Source: an uncultured Christensenella sp. (lineage in GTDB: Bacteria; Bacillota; Clostridia; Christensenellales; UBA1242). Taken from it: a DNA stretch of 64,000 bases. The notes under the pieces were generated by a model that saw only the letters and a list, made by a program, of their open reading frames with translations, searched no databases and was not told the DNA's origin. Where the stretch lies: positions 1-64,000 of the forward strand of contig CAJTYR010000008.1 in the NCBI GenBank assembly GCA_910584295.1, written 5' to 3'. The translations under genes and the position numbers were made by a program. Below are positions 1 to 7,466 of this stretch, piece after piece; positions within the stretch are counted from its first letter, which is position 1, and each line of letters begins with the position of its first letter.

Positions 1-248
1 TCGTTTTCAAACAAGTTTGAAAAGTATCGCCTTATCACTTGTTTGCTCCTCTTCCCCAAAAATGACAAGCATTTTCGTGGGTCCCATAAAGTGGGTCACA
101 GACCCTCGCAAACTGTGCTCTTGCTCGTTTTCAAACAAGTTTGAAAAGTATCGCCTTATCACTTGTTTGCTCCTCTTCCACAAAAATGACAAGCATTTTC
201 GTGGGCCCCATAAAGTGGGTCACAGACCCTCGCAAACTGCGTTCTTGC
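1..248. repeat. 124 bp tandem duplication
   Basis: Two head-to-tail copies of a 124 bp unit (1-124 and 125-248) differ at only a few positions. Each begins with a 9-2-9 palindrome, TTTTCAAACAAGTTTGAAAA (4-23 and 128-147), and carries the string ATGACAAGCATTTTCG. The array starts at the window edge, so more copies may lie to the left. Degenerate relatives occur at about 715-765 and 925-1015, and an inverted fragment at about 62310-62340. No convincing gene lies here; the short frames crossing it are by-products of the duplication. Confidence 0.9.
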
Positions 249-287
249 TTTTTGAGGAATATAGTAAGTGTCATGGACACCCTAATA

Positions 288-312
288 TAAAAAGCGTGTT
301 GACACACGCTTT
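288..312 (-). terminator. Terminator of tRNA-Cys
   Basis: Read on the minus strand, AAGCGTG and CACGCTT form a hairpin followed by a short T-rich tract, directly downstream of tRNA-Cys. Confidence 0.7.
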
Positions 313-313
313 C

Positions 314-388
314 TGGAGGTACCACCCGGATTTGAACCGGGGAATAAAGGTGTTGCAGACCTTTGCCTTACCACTTGGCGATGGTACC
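314..388 (-). tRNA. tRNA-Cys (GCA)
   Basis: Read on the minus strand, the acceptor stem GGTACCA pairs with TGGTACC, followed by discriminator T and an encoded CCA. The seven-base anticodon loop CTGCAAC gives GCA (Cys). The T arm has GGTTCAAATCC. Confidence 0.95.
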
Positions 389-420
389 ATAATCGTTTCA
401 AAGGCTTGTGAAACGGTATA

Positions 421-449
421 AATATATCATAATATACCATCTTTGTCAA
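421..449 (-). promoter_or_regulatory. Promoter of tRNA-Cys
   Basis: On the minus strand TTGACA (449-444), a 17 nt spacer and an extended -10 TGA-TATATT (ending at 421) lie about 30 nt upstream of the mature tRNA 5' end. Confidence 0.75.
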
Positions 450-570
450 ATCTTTTTTTCTATTTTGATGGGCATTTTGTCATTTCATTTGCTTAAATAT
501 GATTGATGATAGATTTTTATGTAAAAAGTGCCAATTTTGCTACAAATTTCATAAAAATGGTGGAAAATGC

Positions 571-599
571 TTGCTTTTTTACTTTTTATTTGGTATATT
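571..599 (+). promoter_or_regulatory. Promoter of tRNA-Gly
   Basis: TTGCTT (571-576), a 17 nt spacer and an extended -10 TGG-TATATT (594-599) lie about 20 nt before tRNA-Gly. Apart from this and the divergent tRNA-Cys promoter, 389-617 holds nothing I recognise. Confidence 0.65.
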
Positions 600-617
600 A
601 TTAGAGCATTTAAGTGT

Positions 618-692
618 GCGGGAGTGGCTCAGTGGTAGAGCGTTGCCTTGCCAAGGCAAATGTCGCGAGTTCGAATCTCGTCTTCCGCTCCA
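618..692 (+). tRNA. tRNA-Gly (GCC)
   Basis: The acceptor stem GCGGGAG pairs with CTTCCGC (one G-T wobble) and CCA is encoded. The anticodon loop TTGCCAA gives GCC (Gly). The D arm (GGCTCAGTGGTAGAGC) and T arm (GTTCGAATC) are canonical. Confidence 0.95.
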
Positions 693-696
693 ATGA

Positions 697-1020
697 AAAA
701 ACTGCACCAAGTGCTCGTTTTCAAACAAGTTTGAAAAGCATCGCTTTTCGGCTTGTTTTTTCATTCACGACCAAACGAAAATCGCACTACACTGGGTTTC
801 GTTGGCGATTTTGTCGTGGCTTTTTAACTAGAGATTTAATTTTTAAGTAAAGTTTATTAATTTAAGTTTATGAAATAAACCAAAAGGGCTATTTTAAAAA
901 TCAAAACTGTGTTGAGACTGCACCAAGTGCTTGTTTTAAGAACAAGTCTTAAAGACATTGCTTTATGGCTTGTTTTTTTTCTTTATTGCCAAAAATGGCA
1001 AGCATTTTCGGGGTGCATCT
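697..1020. repeat. Decayed tRNA-flanking repeats
   Basis: This gene-free stretch holds several degenerate repeat pieces. ACTGCACCAAGTGCT occurs twice (from about 701 and 918). Copies of the 124 bp unit start at about 715 and 925. A block at about 774-830 with CGAAAATCGC and GGCGATTTTGTCG as inverted arms resembles the block at 62643-62697, which lies between tRNA-Phe and tRNA-Thr at the other end of the window. The copies have diverged and show no open frame with coding character. Confidence 0.6.
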
Positions 1021-1095
1021 ATTGAATTGAGCGGCATTTGCCGTTATATGGGAGAAGGAACAGTCAACGCAAAGGGCGATGCTTACGAAAATAAT

Positions 1096-1127
1096 TTGAC
1101 AAAAATTGACATTTTTATTATTATATA
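1096..1127 (+). promoter_or_regulatory. Promoter region of the DUF1538 gene
   Basis: TTGACA occurs at 1096-1101 and again at 1106-1111, followed by AT-rich -10-like sequence; TATATA at 1122-1127 ends six bases before the ATG. No Shine-Dalgarno sequence is visible. The spacing from either TTGACA to TATATA (20 or 10 nt) is not ideal, so the exact boxes are uncertain. Confidence 0.45.
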
Positions 1128-1133
1128 AACTAT

Positions 1134-2663
1134 ATGGCTAAAGAAGGCACTCTTTATAATTTAAAGAAAAAGTTGAAAGAATCGTTTTTTAGTGTTTTTC
1201 CGGTGACACTTATTGTTTTGGCGATTGCATTGTTTTTGATTGATGTTCATGGCTCGGTTTTGGTTAAATTTTCAGTGAGTTCGGTGCTTTTGTTTTTTGG
1301 AATTGCTCTCTTTTCTTTAGGGGCTGATCAGTCTATGATTCCAATTGGACAAAACATTGCTTCAACACTTACCAAAAGTAAGAAGATTTGGCTTCTGTGC
1401 ATTGCTTGCTTTGTTATGGGGATTATTATCACTGTTGCAGAGCCAGATTTGGCTGTTCTTGCAGGACAAATTCCAGCTTTCAACAAATGGGTTTTTATTG
1501 GAGTTGTGAGCCTTGGTGTTGGGATTTGTTTCTTGCTCGGGGCACTTCGAATTTTGTTTAAGATCCCTCTTTCATATATTCTTACTGGTGGTTATGCAAT
1601 CATTTTTTTGCTTTTGATTTTTGTTCCAAAGTCTTTTTGGGCTGTTGCATTTGATGCAAGTGGAGTGACGACTGGGGCAATTTCTGTTCCTTTTATCATG
1701 AGTTTTTGTCTCGGTATGTCTGCTGTGAGAAGTGGAGCAAGTTCGGAAGAGGATAGTTTTGGGCTTGTTGCTATCTGCTCTATGGGACCGATATTTTCCG
1801 TTTTGATTATGGGACTATTTTCAAAAGGAATCACCATAACAGAAACGATTGTGCCAACAATCAATCCAAGTTATGGTTCAATTGCTGGAGAATTTGGTTC
1901 TGCACTTTTGAATTCGCTTAAGGAAGTGGCTCTTGTCATTTTGCCAATTGTTGTCGTATTTTTCTTATTTCAATTCACTATGGTTAAGTTGCCAAAAAGT
2001 CAACTTATTAAAATTTTGATTGGTCTTCTTTACACCTATTTTGGGGTTGTCATTTTTATGACAGGGGTGAATGTTGGCTTTTCGGACTTGGGTTTTTTAA
2101 TTGGACAAGAACTCTCAACTTCAAGTTTCTCTTGGGTGATTTATCCAATTGCTCTTGTTTTGGGATTTGTTATTGTTTCAGCAGAGCCGGCTGTTCATGT
2201 GTTGACAAAACAAGTTTCAGACATATCTGGCAACACCATTTCAAAGCGTACTTTGCAGATGAGTTTGTCGGTTGGAGTGGCAATAAGCCTTGTTTTGGCG
2301 GTGGTCAAGAGTGTCTTTTCTGTAAACATAATGTATTTTATGATCCCTATGTTTGTTATCAGTCTTGTTCTCGCATTTTTCAATCCAAGATTGTTTACTG
2401 CTGTTGCTTTTGATGCTGGAGGAATTGCCTCAGGTCCCATGAGTGCGACTTTCTTACTTCCACTTGTCAGCGGTATAACAATTGCGACTGGTGGAGATGT
2501 TATGACAGGTGCATTTGGAACTGTGGCACTGATTGCTTCAACACCAATTTTGGTGATTCAGATTTTGGGGGCAATTGCAAAAATCGCAAGAATTCGTCAG
2601 ACAAAGAAACAAAATGTTCCAGTTGTTGCCGAAGAAGTTACTATCATCGAATATGATTATTGA
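1134..2663 (+). CDS. DUF1538 family membrane protein
   Basis: This 509-residue, highly hydrophobic protein has a dozen or more membrane spans. It consists of two repeated DUF1538-type halves: the motif AEPDLAVLAGQIP (residues near 105) is echoed by AEPAVHVLTKQV (near 350), and FDASGVTTGAISVPF by FDAGGIASGPMSATF. The family is predicted to be a transporter of unknown substrate. Immediately downstream and in the same direction are two P-II-like signalling genes, an arrangement expected for a transporter gated by P-II proteins; that link is inference. The ATG at 1134 has no ribosome binding site and follows a -10-like box by six bases, so the transcript may be leaderless. Confidence 0.85.
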   Translation: MAKEGTLYNLKKKLKESFFSVFPVTLIVLAIALFLIDVHGSVLVKFSVSSVLLFFGIALFSLGADQSMIPIGQNIASTLTKSKKIWLLCIACFVMGIIITVAEPDLAVLAGQIPAFNKWVFIGVVSLGVGICFLLGALRILFKIPLSYILTGGYAIIFLLLIFVPKSFWAVAFDASGVTTGAISVPFIMSFCLGMSAVRSGASSEEDSFGLVAICSMGPIFSVLIMGLFSKGITITETIVPTINPSYGSIAGEFGSALLNSLKEVALVILPIVVVFFLFQFTMVKLPKSQLIKILIGLLYTYFGVVIFMTGVNVGFSDLGFLIGQELSTSSFSWVIYPIALVLGFVIVSAEPAVHVLTKQVSDISGNTISKRTLQMSLSVGVAISLVLAVVKSVFSVNIMYFMIPMFVISLVLAFFNPRLFTAVAFDAGGIASGPMSATFLLPLVSGITIATGGDVMTGAFGTVALIASTPILVIQILGAIAKIARIRQTKKQNVPVVAEEVTIIEYDY

Positions 2664-2674
2664 TTGGAGGGGAA

Positions 2675-3034
2675 ATGAAAAAGAAAATTTCTTGTCCCTA
2701 TAAAGCGTTGATGCTTATCATCAACGAAGGGCGTAACATAGAAGACAAAATCATGTATGTTTTCAAAACTCACGACATTATGAGAAGTGTTATTTCTTTT
2801 GCAAAAGGAACTGCCCCTTCAACGCTTTCAGACTTTTTTGGTTTTGGTGTTGACAACAAGATTGTTGTTTCAACATTTGTTGAAAGTGAAAAAGCAGAGG
2901 AAATTATTCATGATTTGAAGGAAATTCTGGAAGTTGATAAACGAGATAGAGGTATGGTTTTTACACTGCCTATCACTGCACTTTCAAGCAATATTTTGGG
3001 ATTATGGAGGGAACAAAATGAAAACAAAAAATAA
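2675..3034 (+). CDS. P-II-like nitrogen regulatory protein 1
   Basis: This 119-residue protein has the size and fold signature of a GlnB/GlnK-type protein: a ferredoxin-like beta-alpha-beta start (KALMLIINEGRNIEDKI), a central segment, and a second half with VDNKIVVSTFVESEKAEEIIHDLKEI. The conserved uridylylation Tyr of classical P-II proteins is not evident, so it is a divergent member. I chose the ATG at 2675 because AGGGG lies just upstream; the ATG at 2660 falls inside the previous gene. It follows the DUF1538 gene by 11 bases and overlaps the next gene, so the three form one transcription unit. A role sensing a small ligand and controlling the membrane partner is inferred from context. 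Confidence 0.75.
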   Translation: MKKKISCPYKALMLIINEGRNIEDKIMYVFKTHDIMRSVISFAKGTAPSTLSDFFGFGVDNKIVVSTFVESEKAEEIIHDLKEILEVDKRDRGMVFTLPITALSSNILGLWREQNENKK

Positions 3035-3437
3035 CAATGAATTTGAATTGATTGTCACAATAACCAACAGGGGATATTCCGACTTTGTTGTTGTGGCTGC
3101 AAGAAATGCTGGAGCAAGCGGTGGAACAATCATCAATGGAAGAGGAACTGGGGTGCATGAGAAAGACAGCATTTTGGGTGTTTCCATTCAACCAGAAAAG
3201 GAATTGGTGTTGACTCTCGTCAAAAAGGAAGAGAAAAGCAAAGTTATGAAGGCGATTGTTGATGGATCAAATCTCAACAAAGAGGGAAAGGGAATCTGCT
3301 TCAGTTTGCCAGTTCAAGATGTTGCAGGCATCAATCACCTTTTGAGTGAAAAAGAGAAAAAAGATGTGGAAAAACCAAAGAAAACTTCCACAAAAAAACC
3401 TTCTAAAAAGGCTGAAAAAGAAGAAAAAAAAGACTGA
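3018..3437 (+). CDS. P-II-like protein 2 with Lys-rich tail
   Basis: This 139-residue protein is a second P-II-like subunit. The N-terminal half reads FELIVTITNRGYSDFVVVAAR, then comes GASGGTIINGRGTG, which matches the T-loop/nucleotide-binding region of P-II proteins (G-x-G-x-GRG pattern). Residues from about 108 onward form a Lys/Glu/Pro-rich low-complexity tail. The start at 3018 follows a strong GGAGGGA. The gene overlaps the end of the first P-II gene by 17 bases, which supports translational coupling. Two unequal P-II proteins next to one transporter may form a heteromeric sensor. Confidence 0.8.
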   Translation: MKTKNNNEFELIVTITNRGYSDFVVVAARNAGASGGTIINGRGTGVHEKDSILGVSIQPEKELVLTLVKKEEKSKVMKAIVDGSNLNKEGKGICFSLPVQDVAGINHLLSEKEKKDVEKPKKTSTKKPSKKAEKEEKKD

Positions 3438-3455
3438 TTTTACCAGTCTTTTTTT
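3424..3455. terminator. Bidirectional terminator
   Basis: AAAAAAAAGACTG and CAGTCTTTTTTT form a hairpin with A and T tracts on its two sides. It lies between converging genes and can end transcripts from both strands. Confidence 0.85.
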
Positions 3456-4753
3456 AGTTTGCTCAACACATATTGAAAATTCTTTTCTTGTTGTTTTTCG
3501 GTAGGTTCAATAACACCATAGTGTTTAAGTTTTAAAAATTTCTTTTCATAAATCATAAGACATAAGTTGACCCCAGAGTATGACAATGAGAAGACAACAA
3601 GCAAAATTTCAAATACGACAAGGTTTTTAAGCAAGCCAACAAGTATCATAATCCCAAATGAAAGTACACGTGCAATTGAGAGCAAGCTTTCCACCATGGT
3701 TTGATGTTCGGAAATTTCACTATAAAGACCTGCTTCTTTGAGGGTGCTGTTTCGATATATGTCAAAGATTGCGCTGAAGATGATTTTTGACATGTTCATA
3801 AGAAGGTTGAATATGATCACTGTCACATATGATGATGTGATGACAAACAGCACGCTTGATATGATTGGAAGCGATATTGCAATTGCGTAAAGCCAGTTTC
3901 TTTGTGCGGGCTTCGTGAATTTTGTGACAAGCATAATCTCAACAATGGTGACGGCACCGATGATACTGGTTATGCTTCCGAGTGACAAAGATGATCCAAA
4001 TTGAAGCATTATGCAAATGCTTAAGAGGTTGTTTGTTATTGTTGTAAATCCATATACAAAAGATGCCTTATAAATAAACATAATTCTTTCTCTTGCTTTT
4101 GGATGCTCTTTAAGTTTCTTGAAATATTCTTTGAGGCTGAAAGAACTTCCTTCTGGTTTTTTAGATTTAATTCCAAATGAAAGCAGGGTTATGATACCTA
4201 AAATCACAGCGACATAGATTGAAGTTTGTTCATAGGTTGACACATGGATGAGAGCACCAAGTGTGACTGGAACAATTATGTCCATGCTTTTGGTTGCAAT
4301 TGTGATGAGAATTGAAAATTTTGACATCACCTTTCTGCTTACCATTTCTTGTTTAAGGACATTATAACTGCCGTAATAACATGCTTCACTTAAGCCATAC
4401 AGAAAGCCGGCAAGTGGAAGCATTTGTGCGAGTTTTTGTCCATAGAAGATTATGAGAAGTATGAAAGCCAGTCTGATAAGTTGGGAGGCTCGATATATCC
4501 ATACTCGATTTGTTTTGTCGGTGAGCATACTGAAAAACCAATATGTCAAAAGAAAAGTTGTATAAACGCAGATGTAATACACGCCAACATTAAAGACATA
4601 ATCAAAGGTGTCTTTTGAAAATTGAAAAATATATGCAACCAAGAAAGTTGAAACGAAAGTTGTGACAACTGCACCGAGTGGGTGGCAGATAAACAAGAAA
4701 CTGCTGGATGATTTATCTTTTTTTTGACTGTTTATATTGTACGAATATCCCAT
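3440..4753 (-). CDS. MFS-type transporter
   Basis: This 437-residue integral membrane protein has about twelve hydrophobic spans (first near residues 25-50, last near 385-410) and matches the general layout of major facilitator proteins, including LLTYWFFSMLTDKTNRVWIYRASQ around the loop 2-3 region. The substrate cannot be told from sequence. The start at 4753 has AGGAGA just upstream on the minus strand. It lies 18 bases downstream of ung on the same strand and is probably co-transcribed with it. Confidence 0.75.
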   Translation of the reverse strand: MGYSYNINSQKKDKSSSSFLFICHPLGAVVTTFVSTFLVAYIFQFSKDTFDYVFNVGVYYICVYTTFLLTYWFFSMLTDKTNRVWIYRASQLIRLAFILLIIFYGQKLAQMLPLAGFLYGLSEACYYGSYNVLKQEMVSRKVMSKFSILITIATKSMDIIVPVTLGALIHVSTYEQTSIYVAVILGIITLLSFGIKSKKPEGSSFSLKEYFKKLKEHPKARERIMFIYKASFVYGFTTITNNLLSICIMLQFGSSLSLGSITSIIGAVTIVEIMLVTKFTKPAQRNWLYAIAISLPIISSVLFVITSSYVTVIIFNLLMNMSKIIFSAIFDIYRNSTLKEAGLYSEISEHQTMVESLLSIARVLSFGIMILVGLLKNLVVFEILLVVFSLSYSGVNLCLMIYEKKFLKLKHYGVIEPTEKQQEKNFQYVLSKLKKDW

Positions 4754-4771
4754 ATTTTCTCCTATGTAAAG

Positions 4772-5431
4772 TTATTGCCAATCAATTGGAGTTTTTCCAT
4801 ATTTTGTTAAAAATGAATTTGTTTTTGAAAAGTGTTTGCAACCAAAGAAACCTCTATATGCGGAAAGTGGGCTTGGGTGAGGTGCTTTCAAAACCAAGTG
4901 CCAAGGCGAAATTTCGCTTTCAAAACTTTGTGCATTTGAACCCCACAAAATGAACACCATCGGATCTTCTCTTTTTGAAAGCAATTTGATAACTTCATTT
5001 GTGAAAGTTTCCCAACCTTTACCACGATGTGAATTTGCTTGAGCTCGGCGAACGGTGAGGCTTGTGTTGAGAAGTAAAACGCCTTGCCTTGCCCAACGGG
5101 TGAGGTTGCCAGTGTTTTGACATTTTATGCCAAGGTCACTTTCAATTTCTTTGTATATGTTGACAAGTGATGGTGGAATTTCAACGCCATCTTGCACCGA
5201 AAATGCCAAGCCGTGTGCTTGATTTGGCTCGTGATATGGGTCTTGTCCGATTATGACAACTTTCACATCTTCATACTTAACGCTGTTGAGGGCGTTGAAA
5301 ATGTTTTCCATTTTTGGATATACCTCAAAGCGAGAGTATTCATTTTCAAGAAATTCTTGCAAGGTCTTGAAATATTCTTTTTCAAATTCACTTTTAAGCA
5401 GAGTTGCCCAACTTTTTGTAATTCTAATCAT
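4772..5431 (-). CDS. ung: Uracil-DNA glycosylase
   Basis: Family 1 uracil-DNA glycosylase (219 residues) removes uracil from DNA at the start of base excision repair. The catalytic water-activating motif GQDPYH is at residues 62-67, the second motif VFILWGSNAQ is in the C-terminal half, and the DNA-intercalation loop HPSPLSAYRGFFGC is near residue 185. The length is normal for the family. The ATG at 5431 has no Shine-Dalgarno; a perfect TATAAT ends exactly six bases before it, so the mRNA is likely leaderless. It heads a two-gene unit with the MFS gene. Confidence 0.95.
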   Translation of the reverse strand: MIRITKSWATLLKSEFEKEYFKTLQEFLENEYSRFEVYPKMENIFNALNSVKYEDVKVVIIGQDPYHEPNQAHGLAFSVQDGVEIPPSLVNIYKEIESDLGIKCQNTGNLTRWARQGVLLLNTSLTVRRAQANSHRGKGWETFTNEVIKLLSKREDPMVFILWGSNAQSFESEISPWHLVLKAPHPSPLSAYRGFFGCKHFSKTNSFLTKYGKTPIDWQ

Positions 5432-5437
5432 AATGCG

Positions 5438-5467
5438 ATTATATCATAAAAAAGAATACATTTTCAA
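5438..5467 (-). promoter_or_regulatory. Promoter of ung
   Basis: On the minus strand TTGAAA (5467-5462), an 18 nt spacer and TATAAT (5443-5438) are followed by CGCATT and then the ATG of ung. The predicted transcription start falls on or next to the A of the start codon. Confidence 0.75.
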
Positions 5468-5479
5468 ATAATTTTCGAC

Positions 5480-5502
5480 AAAAAAAACACACTATGTGTG
5501 CT
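5480..5502 (-). terminator. Distal terminator of rpsT
   Basis: Read on the minus strand, GCACACATAGTGTG followed by eight T residues forms a hairpin-plus-T-tract. It lies downstream of a second terminator and may act as a back-up. Confidence 0.7.
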
Positions 5503-5534
5503 TTAAATGGGTGCCACAATATTATGGCGAAAAT

Positions 5535-5553
5535 AAAAGCCACGAAGTGGCTT
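5535..5553 (-). terminator. Proximal terminator of rpsT
   Basis: AAGCCAC and GTGGCTT form a stem with a three-base loop, followed on the minus strand by TTATTTT. It overlaps the rpsT stop codon. Confidence 0.7.
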
Positions 5554-5821
5554 ATTTGCTTGCTTTTGCGTTTTCCAACAATTTTGCAAAGTGTGCTTTC
5601 TTTCTGTTTGCAGAGTTTTTGTGAATTACATTTTCTCTTGCAGCACTATCAAGTTTTGAGCAAAGAGTTTTCAAAACTTCTTCAGCCTTTGCAACATCTA
5701 CAGCAAGTTCGCTTTTAAACTTTTTCTCATAGGTTTTGATTTCTGATTTAACAGAGTTGTTTTGAACTCTTCTTTCTCTTTCAATCAAAACTCTTTTCTT
5801 TGCTGATTTAATGTTTGCCAT
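5552..5821 (-). CDS. rpsT: 30S ribosomal protein S20
   Basis: This 89-residue basic protein begins MANIKSAKKRVLIERERRVQNN, the typical S20 start, and has the expected all-helical, Lys/Ala-rich sequence to the end. It binds 16S rRNA early in 30S assembly. AAGGAG lies just upstream of the ATG on the minus strand. It is divergent from gpr and is followed by two hairpin terminators, so it is probably monocistronic. Confidence 0.97.
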   Translation of the reverse strand: MANIKSAKKRVLIERERRVQNNSVKSEIKTYEKKFKSELAVDVAKAEEVLKTLCSKLDSAARENVIHKNSANRKKAHFAKLLENAKASK

Positions 5822-5932
5822 TTTCTTCTCCTTAAAGTGTTTTGTACATCTATTTCGTTACTGGAGTATTATAGCATATAAAATTTTAAAAATCAACTTA
5901 TTTTTTCAACTTTTTAGGGTTATATTTTGTTT

Positions 5933-6685
5933 ATGATTGATTTAATTGATGAATGTGGAAGCGATTTGACGATGTGTGGTTATGAAACGACTAAACTTTC
6001 AAAGTTTGACATCACAAGTTCAAAACTTTTTGTAAGCACAAAGAAGCAGGCAAAGGCTTTGGGGTTTGATATGGGACATTATTTTATTATCAACGCTCCC
6101 AAACTTGATTTTTTTATGAATGAGCATAAAAAATTTTTAGAAAATGAAATTTTGTTAAGATTATCATTTTTGTTTGAACAAAACAAGATCACCAGAAGAT
6201 CAAGGGTTCTTGTGGTTGGTATTGGAAATCCAAAAATTATTGCTGACAGTTTTGGAGTTAAATGTGTTGAAAAGATTCCTATCATGCCATACTCGAAAAA
6301 CAATAAGCTTTTAAAAATTATGCCAAACACATTCTCTAACACTGGACTTAATGCTTACGACATGATTAATTTGATTGTCAGTTGGAGTCGTGTTGATTTG
6401 GTTCTTATTTTTGATTCTCTTGCGACAACTTCATTGCATAGGTTGGGTTGCTCCGTTCAATTTAATGATGCGGGTCTTACTCCAGGAAGTGCAATGAATA
6501 ATTTTGGGCTTCCAATAAACAGAAATACTTTGAATGTTCCATGTATTTCAGTCGGTGTTCCTATGATGATTTCTTCAAAAATATTTGGAGAGAAAAGAGA
6601 GGTTATATTTACAGAAAAAGATGTAGAAGGAAAGATTGAGTTTCTTTCTTCTTTAGTTGCTGATGTTGTTCAAAAGCTTTTGTGA
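5933..6685 (+). CDS. gpr: Germination protease GPR
   Basis: GPR degrades small acid-soluble spore proteins when spores germinate. Family features are visible: SDLTMCGYET aligns with the (R)TDLALEA processing region near the N terminus, VVGIGNPKIIADSFG with the GNxxxTPDALG motif that carries one catalytic Asp, IFDSLA with the IDALA motif carrying the second, and FNDAGLTPGSAMNN plus VGVPMM with the C-terminal core. At 250 residues it is much shorter than Bacillus GPR (about 370). The ATG at 5933 is preferred over the upstream TTG at 5927; there is no Shine-Dalgarno, and TATATT ends six bases before it. Confidence 0.85.
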   Translation: MIDLIDECGSDLTMCGYETTKLSKFDITSSKLFVSTKKQAKALGFDMGHYFIINAPKLDFFMNEHKKFLENEILLRLSFLFEQNKITRRSRVLVVGIGNPKIIADSFGVKCVEKIPIMPYSKNNKLLKIMPNTFSNTGLNAYDMINLIVSWSRVDLVLIFDSLATTSLHRLGCSVQFNDAGLTPGSAMNNFGLPINRNTLNVPCISVGVPMMISSKIFGEKREVIFTEKDVEGKIEFLSSLVADVVQKLL

Positions 6686-6717
6686 AAGTTGATTAATTTT
6701 TTTCATATATATTATGT

Positions 6718-7437
6718 ATGAAAAATGTTCTTTTGATTGACAGTGGCAGTGGTGGGGTAAACATTTTGCTTGAGTGTTTGAAGGTTTGTCCTTATGCCAA
6801 CTTTTTGATGTATTGTGACAATGCAAATTTGCCTTATGGAGACAAAAGTAAAAAAACTTTGATTGAACTTACTCTGCAAAATTTGAAGAATATACAAAAA
6901 TTTTTTAAGTTTGATATCGTTGTATTTGCTTGCAACACATTGACTTCTGCATGTATTGAAGAGTGTCGAAAAATGTTTCCAAATATTGAGTTTATAGGTA
7001 CAGTTCCCGCAATTAAGGTTGCCACTGCAAAATATGAGGAAAATGAAATTGTTGTTCTTGCCACAGGAGTGACAATAAAGCATAACAAATTGATTGCAAA
7101 ACATCCGAGAGTGAGGACTCTTGAAATGAAAACACTTGCAAGTCTTATCGATGAAAATCTTGACAATTTAACTGTCTGTGAAGATTACTTGCAAAAAATA
7201 CTTCAAGATGTTGATGCAAAAGCATTGGTTTTGGGGTGTACTCATTATGTAGCAGTCAAAGATATTCTCATAAAAATGTTGCCAAATGTTGAAATATTTG
7301 ACAGTGCAAATGGGGTGGCTCGAAGACTTTTGACTTTTATTGATGGAGATAATTGTGGTTGCGAAGTTCGTATTATGACATCAAAATCTGATGATTCATG
7401 GGCAAAATTATGGAATTACTTTGTCGCAAAGCAATGA
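6718..7437 (+). CDS. murI: Glutamate racemase
   Basis: MurI converts L- to D-glutamate for peptidoglycan synthesis. The 239-residue sequence carries DSGSGG at residues 8-13, YCDNANLPYG near 32-41, FACNT with the first catalytic Cys (C72), and LGCTHY with the second catalytic Cys near residue 168. It is slightly short for the family. No Shine-Dalgarno is seen; TATATATTAT-type -10 sequence runs almost to the ATG at 6718, so the transcript may be leaderless. It lies 32 bases after gpr and ends in a shared terminator. Confidence 0.92.
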   Translation: MKNVLLIDSGSGGVNILLECLKVCPYANFLMYCDNANLPYGDKSKKTLIELTLQNLKNIQKFFKFDIVVFACNTLTSACIEECRKMFPNIEFIGTVPAIKVATAKYEENEIVVLATGVTIKHNKLIAKHPRVRTLEMKTLASLIDENLDNLTVCEDYLQKILQDVDAKALVLGCTHYVAVKDILIKMLPNVEIFDSANGVARRLLTFIDGDNCGCEVRIMTSKSDDSWAKLWNYFVAKQ

Positions 7438-7466
7438 AAAAAAACAGCCAATTGGCTGTTTTTTTA
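7437..7466. terminator. Bidirectional terminator
   Basis: The palindrome AACAGCCAATTGGCTGTT is flanked by A and T tracts between converging murI and the DUF1846 gene. Confidence 0.85.

Noticed and set aside
267..281. Hairpin GTGTC-ATG-GACAC near the left end as shared element with 58513-58527
   Set aside because: The shared palindrome is only 13 bp and the flanks do not match; chance similarity cannot be excluded.
499..850. Small open frames over the tRNA-Gly region
   Set aside because: They overlap a tRNA and decayed repeats and show no coding character.
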